DNA from: Platycnemis pennipes
Lineage: Eukaryota; Arthropoda; Insecta; Odonata; Platycnemididae
Assembly (NCBI GenBank): GCA_933228895.1
Contig: OW121856.1
Location: 114,117,163 to 114,181,162, forward strand
DNA: 64,000 nucleotides
Reading direction: 5' to 3'
Under the pieces are notes generated by a model. That model was given only the letters and a program-made list of their open reading frames with translations. It did not search any database and had not been told where the DNA came from. Below are positions 46,701 to 56,948 of this stretch, piece by piece. A program made the translations under genes and the position numbers. Position 1 is the first letter of the stretch; each line of letters opens with the position of its first letter.

Positions 46701-48700
46701 AATACACAAGGAAAACACGCGTGGGCAGGGGAAAAGCCAGTGAGTGGAGGTGAGGAGGGAGCACTTGCCTCAAAACACTCGGAGTGGGAAGGCGATGGAG
46801 AGGAGAGGGGGGGGGGGGGGGATGGCACGTCGTTGAGGAGATTGAGATTCTTATCCCTTCGTTGAATAGAGGGCACTTGGTAAAGATAGCACAAGGAAAA
46901 CACGCGTGGGCAGGGGAAAAGCCAGTGAGTGGAGGTGAGGAGGGAGCACTTGCCTCAAAACACTCGGAGTGGGAAGGCGATGGAGTGGGGGGGGTGGAGG
47001 GGGATGGCACGTCGTTGAGGAGATTGAGATTCTTATCCCTTTGTTGAATGGAGGGCACTTGGTAAAGATAGCACAAGGAAAACACGCGTGGGCAGGGGAA
47101 AAGCCAGTGAGTGGAGGTGAGGAGGGAGCACTTGCCTCAAAACACTCGGAGTGGGAAGGCGATGGAGAGGAGAGGGGGGGGGGGGGGGGGGGGATGGCAC
47201 GTCGTTGAGGAGATTGAGATTCTTATCCCTTTGTTGAATAGAGGGCACTTGGTTAAGATAATACACAAGGAAAACACGCGTGGGCAGGGGAAAAGCCAGT
47301 GAGTGGAGGTGAGGAGGGAGCACTTGCCTCAAAACACTCGGAGTGGGAAGGCGATGGAGTGGGGGGGGTGGAGGGGGATGGCACGTCGTTGAGGAGATTG
47401 AGATTCTTATCCCTTTGTTGAATGGAGGGCACTTGGTAAAGATAGCACAAGGAAAACACGCGTGGGCAGGGGAAAAGCCAGTGAGTGGAGGTGAGGAGGG
47501 AGCACTTGCCTCAAAACACTCGGAGTGGGAAGGCGATGGAGTGGGGGGGCTGGAGGGGGATGGCACGTCGTTGAGGAGATTGAGATTCTTATCCCTTTGT
47601 TGAATGGAGGGCACTTGGTAAAGATAGCACAAGGAAAACACGCGTGGGCAGGGGAAAAGCCAGTGAGTGGAGGTGAGGAGGGAGCACTTGCCTCAAAACA
47701 CTCGGAGTGGGAAGGCGATGGAGAGGAGAGGGGGGGGGGGGGGGATGGCACGTCGTTGAGGAGATTGAGATTCTTATCCCTTCGTTGAATAGAGGGCACT
47801 TGGTAAAGATAGCACAAGGAAAACACGCGTGGGCAGGGGAAAAGCCAGTGAGTGGAGGTGAGGAGGGAGCACTTGCCTCAAAACACTCGGAGTGGGAAGG
47901 CGATGGAGAGGAGAGGGGGGGGGGGGGATGGCACGTCGTTGAGGAGATTGAGATTCTTATCCCTTTGTTGAATAGAGGGCACTTGGTTAAGATAATACAC
48001 AAGGAAAACACGCGTGGGCAGGGGAAAAGCCAGTGAGTGGAGGTGAGGAGGGAGCACTTGCCTCAAAACACTCAAAGTGGGAAGGCGATGGAGTGGGGGG
48101 GGTGGAGGGGGATGGCACGTCGTTGAGGAGATTGAGATTCTTATCCCTTTGTTGAATGGAGGGCACTTGGTAAAGATAGCACAAGGAAAACACGCGTGGG
48201 CAGGGGAAAAGCCAGTGAGTGGAGGTGAGGAGGGAGCACTTGCCTCAAAACACTCGGAGTGGGAAGGCGATGGAGAGGAGAGGGGGGGGGGGGGATGGCA
48301 CGTCGTTGAGGAGATTGAGATTCTTATCCCTTCGTTGAATAGAGGGCACTTGGTAAAGATAGCACAAGGAAAACACGCGTGGGCAGGGGAAAAGCCAGTG
48401 AGTGGAGGTGAGGAGGGAGCACTTGCCTCAAAACACTCAAAGTGGGAAGGCGATGGAGTGGGGGGGGTGGAGGGGGATGGCACGTCGTTGAGGAGATTGA
48501 GATTCTTATCCCTTTGTTGAATGGAGGGCACTTGGTTAAGATAACACAAGGAAAACACACGTCGGGAGGGGAAAAACCAGTGAGTGGAGGTGAGGAGGGA
48601 GCACATGTCTCAAATCACTCGGAGTGGGAAAGTGATGGAGAGGAGACTGGGGGGGGGGGGGATGGCACGTCGTTGAGGAGAATGACATTCTTCTATCTGG
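40795..48700. repeat. 8-kb satellite array, about 43 units of 182-190 bp with poly-G tracts
   Basis: Head-to-tail units are counted by the conserved GGCACTTGG string (first at about 40803, last at about 48527). Each holds TGAGTGGAGGTGAGGAGGGA, AAAACACTCGGAGTGGGAAG, a G-tract of 7-20 bases, and GGATGGCACGTCGTTGAGGA. Two alternatives alternate at two places: GGTTAAGATAATACACAAGG versus GGTAAAGATAGCACAAGG, and GAGAGGAGAG(G)n versus GAGTGGGGGGGTGGAGGGGG. Units are otherwise almost identical. The rightmost unit (48527-48700) is clearly diverged and grades into Penelope-like GIY-YIG coding sequence. Long frames through the array (up to 323 residues) reflect unit length, not coding. Confidence 0.95.
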
Positions 48701-49545
48701 TGTGTGGTGAAAATGGAAGTTGTGTTTCCTGAAATGTAGCACTTTTTGTGTTCATTAATGTGTGTCGTAAAATTTCTCCCTGTCATGTAGATGGCTCCAC
48801 AGTCGCAATTATTTCGTACACACCGCACTTTTGGACGTCATTTCTGGGGTCTTCGTTGGAGCCGAGGGCTTTGGATAGGGTCAAGGGAGCATAGAAAGAA
48901 ACACGCAACTTATCTTTGGAAAACATGTTGGCTTTCTTGTATAATAATGTATGGTGGAAAGGGATTTTGCACCACTTTCTGTCTGGAGCACTGGGACCTA
49001 GTAGGAGGGAGGTGATGAAATTCGCTGCCTGTTTTTTACATTTATTACGGAGTCATTGGTCGATGGGGTCCAAACTGTAACCGTTCTTCAGGGCTATGAT
49101 TTTATGGTCTTTAGTTCACTTTCAAAGTTGGAAGTGGACAGGGGAATATTGATTAGTCGGTGGATGATGCTGTTGAAACTGGCTAATTCAAGGGTATCAC
49201 TTGATCGGTGGAAGTGGGTTTCCGGAAGATGGAGAAAGCGTTATTGTGGTCTTTTATCTTGATAGTGAGGTCCAGGAAGTTAATTTTGCCTTTTACACTA
49301 GGTTCCATCGTGAAGATTATGGATTTCTGGATGGAGTTAAGGAATTGTAAGAAGTGGTCCAACTCTCTTTCACTACCTGTCCAGCAACAAAGCACATCGT
49401 CGACATATCTGAACCAATATGGAATATTTTTAGAGAATTTGTTAGCCCTGAATATCTTGCGTTCAAATTCGTCCATGAAAATTTCTGCCAGGATACTTAA
49501 CGTCAAATACTTAACATCATTTAAAAATTGAACGGCTTAAAACAC
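48700..49545 (-). pseudogene. Penelope-like element, end of reverse transcriptase and GIY-YIG start
   Basis: Minus-strand frame 49183-49506 has the last reverse-transcriptase motifs, including catalytic YVDDVLCCW (about 49390-49416) and INFLDLTI. Thumb and linker sequence in broken frames follows to 48900. At 48700-48828 is the GIY-YIG-type start, with NNCDCGAIYMTGRNFTTHIN, EHKKCYISGN and FTTHQIEECHS. It then runs directly into the satellite. It is the C-terminal half of a copy, whereas the N-terminal half at 38.8-39.9 kb lies downstream in the same orientation, so two copies in tandem are implied. Confidence 0.85.
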
Positions 49546-49639
49546 GTAATCCAGAGGTTATAAACTTACGATCAAGACAATAAAAAAATAATAGGAAACT
49601 ACCCTATTGTGCGATGCATCTCAAAGATGCATCCTTTCT

Positions 49640-49917
49640 CAGAAATGTTAAAGTGGTACGGTTTCTGGCAAACTGTACTAGTACGCTCCAGCCTCTTGAC
49701 TTAGGAGTCATTCATAGATTAAAAACTCACTATAGAAAATGCTGAGTGTAAACATCCATTTGCCTTATGGAGTCAGGAAAGGTGATGATGTAATTATTAT
49801 GAAATCAACGTACTCGAAGCACTACACTACATAACGGCAGCATGGAAACTAGTAAGCCCACAAACAATTCAGAATTGTTTCTGTAAATCTGGATACAGAT
49901 GTGAGTCAGGTGGAAAT
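49640..49917 (+). pseudogene. Tigger-like transposase, DDE C-terminal part (piece 2)
   Basis: In shifted frames: VVRFLANCTSTLQPLDLGVI (about 49653-49712), then HRLKTHYRK, and YITAAWKLVSPQTIQNCFCK (about 49832-49891) with SGYRCESGGN to the Copia junction. LQPLDxGVI and TIxNCFxK are strong signatures of Tigger/pogo transposases. The piece continues at 56812 after the Copia insertion. Confidence 0.82.
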
Positions 49918-50102
49918 TGTCGTTGTTTCAATTCAAAAACTCATAATTACTCTATACTTTCACAATTTATAACCAGTCAACTCAACTCTTCATTTTTACA
50001 TTTCATTTTTATTACATTTGTCTCTCTTGACTACATATAAACAACACAACAAACTACTATTTAAACATAAAATTGTTTGTTACATTAAATAAAACTTTCA
50101 AT
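49918..50102 (-). repeat. 3' LTR of the Copia element
   Basis: About 185 bp, similar to 56636-56806 with a few indels. Minus-strand ends are TATTGAAAG and ACGACA. The start TA instead of the usual TG is seen in both LTRs. Confidence 0.82.
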
Positions 50103-50853
50103 ACTCCCCCTTAACCCTTTCAGCGCTGAGCCTGTATTTGTGAACCCTTCTCCCTGGCTGCACATTTTTTAAATGTTTTTGGCACCTTAATTGGCTACAA
50201 ATTTGACCCCTTATATTTATTTAATCAAAAAATTAAAAAAATTTTTAAAATAAAATTTTTAATTTTGGACTGGAATTCCAGTCCTCGGTCACCCACAAGG
50301 ATCTTTTGTGTGATGTGCAGGTTTGAATCGCTTCCCCTGCAATTTAAATTTTTTAAGATATCTTGAAAATATTTTTTTACCAGTCAAAGATAATTCAAAT
50401 ATACTTTTGAACGCTTATTGTTAGCATCCTACATTTTGACCTTTCTACAGCTTATCAGTTAATTACATATTGATATAACTGTTTTATTGAATGTTTATTT
50501 TAGTTTTTCGTAATTAGTTTCAACTTCTGTTGGGCCGATGGCATGAATGGTGTATTTTTGTCTTAGATACATACATATATCTGGCTAAGGCATTGCTAGA
50601 GTATATAAAAGGTATAAATATTTCAGTATTGACGGTGTTTGCATTGAAATGTGCACAAATTCCAATATTCCTCGGTTAGTATAATTATGGAAGAAAAAAA
50701 ATAACGAAAGACTTCAGTTGCATAAAGCTGAATATATAGTACAAATTAATTAATAAATGTATTTGGACTCGTATAATGGAAATACAAGTATTTATTTTAC
50801 AATAAAATAAAACAGAAAACAGTAAAATACATTAAATCAATTGAAATACAATA

Positions 50854-52476
50854 CAGTTGAGCATCTTTAATCCGGCACAGTCGGGACCGAAGTGATTCCG
50901 GATTAGGGATTTTGCCGGACTATGGGTCATGCATGGCAACTAGTCTATTTCTGACGTCCGGGATGTTTTCATTGAAAGGAGTCAATTATTTATAACAAAA
51001 TATATTCGTTTGCCATTTACTGAACATTATGTTAAAAAGAGTTATTGAGAATAATCAGAAAGAAATGGTTTCTTAATACACAAAGTTATTATTTAAAATT
51101 ATCGAAGTTGAGCAGTGAGTGAAAATAACGGAATCTAAACATTGTGCATATTGCTGCACGTGTAAAAGTTTCATATTGTTATTGGAAAAGGGATAAAATT
51201 TGATATTTCTTAAGCTGTGCTTTGCGTAACATAATTTCCTACCACGCTTGATTTATCAGCTGATTCAGCACGATGCCAACTCGTGGGTGTCGTGTGTACG
51301 GCCGCCCATCACTACATCACCGCGGGCGACCAGACTGGATTATTCTTTAAAGACCATCATCAATAGTAGTCTTCCTTCAACAATTTCAGGGTCATCATCT
51401 TCATCCCCACTCGAGTTTATTGTTATTAATTACCATTTCATCATCTATGATATGTTGTGTGGTGAGAATATCGTGGCCGCTAACTATCCTTTCGTCTAAA
51501 TCTACCAATTCCATTTCCTTTAATTCAGGGTTATGGATGATGTTTGCAAACTCCATCATAATATTTTTATCCTCAAAAACATGAAATTTTTTAAATCCCC
51601 ACTTATTTCGTCTATATCACACCTTAAAGCAGTCCACAATTTAAACCACGCGTGTTTTTAGAACGGACGGTGAAATGCTATTGCCTGCACGTGAAATTTA
51701 CCGAATCACGTCTTTTGGATTGATCACGTCTATTTCTGAAATAGTTTATCCAGCTACATTAGCATTTGGCCAGAAATACTAACTAAGGCCTTCACTTCGA
51801 CGCAATCGAAACCAGGCTATCTAAATCAGCACTTAAATCTTCTTTCATAGTTTTTCTCTCTGTTATCTACTTCTTTGTGTCACTTCAACAGTAAAATTTT
51901 TATGATTTTTCTCTTTCAGCTTCTTAATGTGCTATATTGTTGAAGATTCCACGTAGTATGTTTTGGTCAAACACTTTACTGATGCAACTGCGTCAAGCTT
52001 TTTCACAACTTGCACTTTTTCTGCGATGGTTAATGTTATGTGCTGTTGCCACAACTGTATGGATGAGACATGTTTTGGGAGAAACATAAGAATATAACCA
52101 ATAATTTTATCAAATTACGTCTAGTGGTCAATCAAAAATTCGCGCACCATTGAAAGTGGCCGATCTGTAAATTAGTCTTAGTCCGTCTCGGCGATGTCTT
52201 CAAATTTATATGTTTACTTCAAGTTCCAGAATAATTCCAGTGTACACGAAGTACCAGAAATTAATATGTTTAAATTATTCTGATTCTCGAAATGGGAAAA
52301 TTAGCTTTAAGAATGGTATCTCGGTATTAATATAAGAATTCTTAAAACATGAAGCAATATTCCGGTTAAAAATGTTTCGGCATTTTCCACTAAGTACCAG
52401 GTAGTTGGTCATGGCAAAATTGCCGGATTATGGTTGTTCCCGGATTAGGGGTTCCCGGTTTAAGGGTGCTCAACTG
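50854..52476 (-). mobile_element. pogo/Tigger-type element, 1.6 kb, mostly non-coding
   Basis: Left end CAGTTGAGCATCTTTAATCC (preceded by TA) and right end GGTTTAAGGGTGCTCAACTG (followed by TA) are imperfect inverted repeats. Several CCGGATTA strings are repeated next to both ends. A minus-strand remnant at 51250-51620 matches the transposase tail at 13.7-14.0 kb. No catalytic blocks remain. It inserted between two copies of CAATTGAAATACAATA. Confidence 0.8.
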
Positions 52477-52599
52477 TACTAAAAATAGAAAAAATACATT
52501 ACATCAATTGAAATACAATACGTAAAATGAAGATGAAAAACAATACATAACACGATTTACAATAAAAAACCATACAAATTTATTCCATAAAAAGGCACT

Positions 52600-54244
52600 C
52601 TTACATTCTAATATTTTTATAAAAATTTACAAAACAGGGGTGGAGACAGGGGATGGGGTTGGTCCTCGCAGGCAGGGCTAAACAAAATTGTCCCCCTCCA
52701 CCCTGTTTGGTGCACTCCCTACACCTTCTTTGCACTGTCCTCTTTCTTGTTCCTTTGTCGTCAACAGGATTTGTCTGTGGGAAATGCTTAGACAAGCCTG
52801 TGCCTCTGGAGGGTAGGGAAGGAGAAGGTCGGGTAAAGACATCGGGTTGTTGCAACGATTTGATTACTGATAGCCGAAAGTCGTAGAGAGAAATTTTGGG
52901 GTGCATTTTTTTATAAAGAAAAATTTTCTAGAAGGAGGTGGAAGATGTGAATGCCCACCTTTTTTGTACCACTTGAGCATTTTTCGCTCAATCGGGTAAT
53001 AAGCCATCACCTGATCAGCGATGCCACCCATTGCCTCATTGTATTTCACAACTGCCCCAGGCTTGGGGATGGGCTCCCCTCCCCTTCGGCGGGGAACATC
53101 GACCATATCACCAGTAAACTGGGAGCTAATCATCTCTCTCTTATCCTTCCACTTCAAGATGCACACACCGTCTTCAGTGAAGGCATTCACAACTTCCCCC
53201 TTTTTTAATTTTGAAGAAATGACATGGGGAGGATTACCCTTCCGGTTACTTCTCAGAGTACCGGTACAATAAGTCTTCTGCTCAAGTAGTTGGTGGGCCA
53301 AGCTGTCACTGTTGTAGTAATTATCCATATATAATGAATGGCCGGCATCTAACTGACCTTCCATCAGTTTACTAACAACAGTGTCAACATGTCCTCGGCC
53401 TCCTACATCAGCATCTTTAGACCCAGTGTACAGGATAAATCTGAGAACTAAACTGGAAGTTTCGGTGAGCATATAAATTTGAATACCATATTTATGTCTC
53501 TTCCCCTTGAGAAACATTCGAAAAACTAATCGTCCCCTCCAGAGAAGCATAGACTCATCTATGCAAAGTTGCCGCGTTGCGATTACTGTTCTGTCCATGG
53601 AGCTGTGGAAAAGGTCAATAAGGGGGCATATCTTAAATAGTCTGTCAGTAGGCTGAGGCTGACGAGGTTCTGAGTTTTTTGCAAAGTGTAAACATTGCAA
53701 AATACCCGAGAACCTGTCACGACTCATGCAGCCCCGAAAGCAGGGAAAGTTAAATAGAAAGTCCGTGCTCCAAAGGTCTGATATCCTGCTCACAGGAATA
53801 GTTCCCATGTGAAACAGGATACCGAGGAAGACCAGCGGTTCTTCCTTGGTCAATGTTTTCCATTTAACTATCCTTCCTTTCGGGGCTACATTCCGTGCCT
53901 TCAGCTGCTCAGCGAATCTGTTGGTTTCAATAACAATCAAGTTTAGGATATCACCAGTCAAAAGAAGGTCAAAATAATGTCGGGGTTCGTCTCCTTGAGG
54001 GGGATCAGTCAGTCCAGGGGTCTTTGTAAAGGGGAGAGCCATTGGTCTCCAAGCGTAGGATTTTGTTGTCTGTCTGTCATTTGCAAAGAAGGTCCAGGGA
54101 GGCAGATCTCTCCGGGGTTGACTCCAAATCATCCTGTGAGGGATTCCTCATCACCACTCTCCTACCACTCAAGTCTCTCCGGAGAAATCACTCCTGTTGC
54201 TATCTCTTCCACTTTCATCGTCATCTTCTTCCTCAATTATTATA
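52600..54244 (-). pseudogene. piggyBac transposase, nearly complete
   Basis: Main frame 52864-54132 (422 residues) contains the DDE_Tnp_1_7 domain: FLGILFHMG, CMSRDRFSGILQCLHFA, first catalytic Asp in LCIDESMLLWRGRL, second in SLYMDNYYNS, and third in NEAMGGIADQVMAYYPIER. These three are the expected DDD triad. After KWYKK the frame shifts near an A/G run (about 52955-52966) and again near 52905, and the Cys-rich end (RRCRECTKQG, about 52705-52734) is in the frame 52601-52906. The acidic N-terminus upstream (54140-54244, EEEDDDESGRD) has stops. Thus DDD is intact but the termini are broken. Related domesticated transposases exist, but lesions argue against domestication here. Confidence 0.87.
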
Positions 54245-54250
54245 TACTCA

Positions 54251-55059
54251 ACATTTATATACAACAAATATATTTTGCATAAATTATCGATATTCATGTG
54301 TAATTAAGAAAAATATGCTAATTACCAAATGAAATATTAAGAAGTATGCACAGAAAAGCATTTGCCGCATTTTTAAATTTATGGTTTTCATTCCAAATTC
54401 ATAAACAAAATTGTCACTGAACACATTAAAAACATTAAAAGTACTCACCAGCACAGGATAGAAACAGGAAGGAATATTAATGCGAAAGTGATGGTGTAAT
54501 TGAAAGTAGAACTGAAAAAAGGACAAGATAATCAATTTTACCAAATGTAATGAAAATGAATAAATATAAACAATTTATATGTGTAAAGCTTATGTATTAA
54601 TAAAAGGTGATAATATTATTCCGTTTTTACCAAATGCCATAAAGATACAACAACGCAGTAAAGAAAACCGGAATTATCAGATAAGATATCAAAACAAATT
54701 GCAAAATGGTGATTATCTTAAAATATATCTATTTAAAACTATTATATATACATATATAAATTACAGAATTAAAAAAAATTAATATTAGTTTAAAATATTA
54801 TTATATATGAATAACTAAAAAATTTTTAATTATCCATTGAAATATTAAAAATACTGCCAAAAAAATAAATATGTACCGAAAAGAGTGAAAAACAGTACGA
54901 TCTACTGACCTCGAGAAAAAAGGTTCTGAAGCTGCAAAAACACCCAGGCGAAGAAAACTGACCTTCCCCAACCGAAAAGTAGACACTTACTGATGACTGC
55001 AAGGCAATGGAAGCTTCCCCGAGTGACTGAGGTGCAGTGGTAACGTTACATGTGGAAAT
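54251..55059. other. AT-rich interior, no gene seen
   Basis: Where Copia integrase and reverse transcriptase would be expected, only AT-rich DNA is present. No family was recognised. Confidence 0.45.
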
Positions 55060-55621
55060 TTTCTTTATATGTACCCTCTTCCTGCCAATGTCCAAGTCTG
55101 CTATGCCATTCCATTACACTACTTAATGTTACTGCATTATGAATTTCATTTTTGTCACTGTCTCTATCATGTTTTGATTCTTCACACCCTGTCGACACCA
55201 TGGCCTTGTTCGACATAGCTTCTAGTATGTCAAGTCCCTCTCTCTCTGGAGCTTTAAAAATATCTTCTCCCTTGAACCTTCCCACACAGAAATCAGCAAA
55301 AGTTTCGCATGAAATTCCCTTTTTCGCCAACTTTGAGCAGGATATAAGGTTATAATTGAAATCTGGTACATATAAAACAGCCGTAAGTTCCAAAATTACG
55401 TTACCACACTTAGATGCTAACTCTACTCGTACCGTTCCCATTCCTTCCACTTCAACACTGCCCCTTCCCATGTGTACGTAGCCTTTTATTGGTTTCAATG
55501 AAATAAATGCCGATTTGTCCTTGCAAATGTAGTCAGTCGATGCGTTGTCCAATATCCACTCATTGTCTTTCATTCTCATAGTCATCAAATTTTCTGCATT
55601 TATATATGATATCGTCTTCAT
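55060..55621 (-). pseudogene. Copia protease and GAG-pre-integrase start
   Basis: Minus frame from 55621: NEWILDNASTDYICKDKSAF has the form of the Copia protease site (usually WILDSGAxxH), but with NA in place of SG. It continues with TAVLYVPDFNYNLISCSKLA and EWHSRLGHWQ (the GAG-pre-integrase HSRLGH motif) and is lost just after, near 55085. Protease, integrase-linker order is normal for Copia. The missing Gly suggests a non-functional protease. Confidence 0.8.
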
Positions 55622-55639
55622 GCCGCTACATACCGATTT

Positions 55640-56575
55640 AGGTTCATAATCTTCTTCCCCCTTTTTCTTAATATGTATCTTTATCTCTATTTTCCGTGCA
55701 ATCTCTCACGAAATGACCACTCTCTCCACAATTGAAACATTTTCGATTTTGAGGGCAATCTCTGGAAATGTGTCCCCACTTATTACAATTATAACACTTT
55801 CTATCATCATTGCTTCTGTTTTTCTGCCCCATCGGTGGCCTGGTTTGGGTTGGGTGATAACCGCGATAGCTTTCCCGTTGTCCTCTCCATCCTTGGTTGA
55901 AATTTGACGTCAGCGCTCCGTGTACCGCCTTTTTTTCGTCACAGGCCATCTCGTCTTCTTGCAATAATACAGCTTTAATTTTTCTTGTTGATAGCTCCTT
56001 GTCGCCACCCAGAATTGCAATGGTGACTCTGTGGGTATCGGGAAGACCTGCCAGGAATAGGCCTGCCAGCTGCTTGTCGTTGACCTCTAATCCGTATCCT
56101 GAACTTTGGACCACTCTGTTCAAACCTTGTATCTCAGCCATATATTGATGCATCGTTTTCTCTGGCGTTTTAAGTAGGGTCATCATTTGCTTCATGACCT
56201 TCAGGCATTTGGTCAATGTAAAAGATGTATGGATTTCCTTTAGGATGTTCCAAGCGTCCTTCGCAAAGTCATTATCACCAATATCTTCAACATATTCCTT
56301 AGATACGTGTTTCAGTAGGAATGCTAGGGCCTTGCGATTCAGTCGTGCTTGATCGATATTTAAATCATCAACTCGTTCTTCATCAAACCCGGGGTCAATG
56401 ACATTCCACAGTTCTTTTCTATTAATTCAGCTTTCGTTACTTTGGACCAAGAAAAATAATTTGTAGTTTTTAGCTTTTCCATTCCATATTTCGTTGTCTC
56501 TAGGTCCACCATCTTGATCTTTCTTTTATATTTTTCGCTGGCCGTCTCTTCTTTCATTTCCACACTTTCTAACAA
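55640..56575 (-). pseudogene. Copia gag with two CCHC knuckles
   Basis: Starts at 56575 (MLESVEMKEET, then LKTTNYFSWSKVTKAEL), shifts frame near 56420, and continues to about 55668 through QLAGLFLAGLPDTHRV. Two zinc knuckles, CYNCNKWGHISRDC (about 55757-55798) and CFNCGESGHFVRDC (about 55700-55741), are intact. The UBN2/gag layout and knuckles are typical of Copia elements. A stop at about 55668 and the frameshift make it a pseudogene. Confidence 0.82.
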
Positions 56576-56621
56576 ATTTTTTTGTTTGTTCTCAATTCTT
56601 TTTTACTCTTCACTGAGCATC

Positions 56622-56635
56622 CTGGGCCCATAACC
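56622..56635 (-). promoter_or_regulatory. Copia primer-binding site, initiator tRNA-Met (internal)
   Basis: GGTTATGGGCCCAG on the minus strand, adjoining the 5' LTR at 56636. Drosophila copia is known to use the internal (anticodon-loop) region of initiator tRNA-Met with this sequence. Confidence 0.85.
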
Positions 56636-56806
56636 TGCCGTTGTTTCAATTAAAAAGCTCATAATTACTCTATACTTTAACAATTTATAACCAGTCACTC
56701 AACACTTCATTTTATTACATTCGTCCCTCTTGACTACATATAAGCAACACAACAAACTACTATTTAAACATAAAATTGTTTGTTACATTAAATAAAACTT
56801 TCAATA
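56636..56806 (-). repeat. 5' LTR of the Copia element
   Basis: About 171 bp, partner of 49918-50102, shorter by a small deletion near 56700. Followed by GAAAT. Confidence 0.85.
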
Positions 56807-56811
56807 GAAAT

Positions 56812-56940
56812 GACGTGGGAGACTGTGACGAAGATGATGATTTCGACCAAGATTGAGAAGAACTATGTAGAGCCCAGAAATGTGATTTCTCGAGCTACAT
56901 CTCAGTGGATCATCATTTGGTGACAGGTGACAATGGTGGC
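56812..56940 (+). pseudogene. Tigger-like transposase tail (piece 3)
   Basis: DVGDCDEDDDFDQD and DFSSYISVDHHLVTGDNGGN, the acidic tail typical of Tigger transposases, joins piece 2 (49917) when the Copia element and one GAAAT are removed. It is interrupted by a stop and then by the hAT-like insertion at 56949. Confidence 0.75.
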
Positions 56941-56948
56941 AATGAAAC

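Larger units (their letters stand above)
50111..54250 (-). mobile_element. piggyBac-type element, right end not found
   Basis: TTAA (50111-50114) followed by CCCTTTCAGCGCTGAGCC has the form of a piggyBac terminus with its TTAA target. The transposase gene (52600-54240) lies on the minus strand. The matching GGGTTAA end beyond 54250 was not seen, so that side may be truncated or diverged. It lies within the Copia element and contains the pogo-type element at 50854-52476. Confidence 0.62.
49918..56806 (-). mobile_element. Copia-type LTR retrotransposon, decayed, with nested insertions
   Basis: LTRs at 49918-50102 and 56636-56806 in the same orientation with a 5-bp target duplication GAAAT (49913-49917 and 56807-56811). 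A primer site complementary to the internal part of initiator tRNA-Met adjoins the 5' (right) LTR, as in Drosophila copia. Gag and the protease/pre-integrase start remain (55060-56575), but integrase, reverse transcriptase and RNase H are gone, and AT-rich DNA plus a piggyBac occupy their place. The insertion splits the Tigger transposase. Confidence 0.85.

Noticed and set aside
40811..48606. Many long overlapping open frames on both strands of the satellite (up to 323 residues, proline- and serine-rich or glycine/glutamate-rich)
   Set aside because: They arise because some units have lengths divisible by three and few stops. They follow unit boundaries, exist in several frames at once and break with poly-G length changes, so no protein is supported.
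40795..48700. CRISPR-like array
   Set aside because: Whole units repeat with no unique spacers, and the context is eukaryotic.
52864..54132. Domesticated piggyBac-derived host gene
   Set aside because: The DDD triad is intact, but frameshifts near 52960 and 52905 and stops in the acidic N-terminus indicate a decaying transposon rather than a maintained gene.
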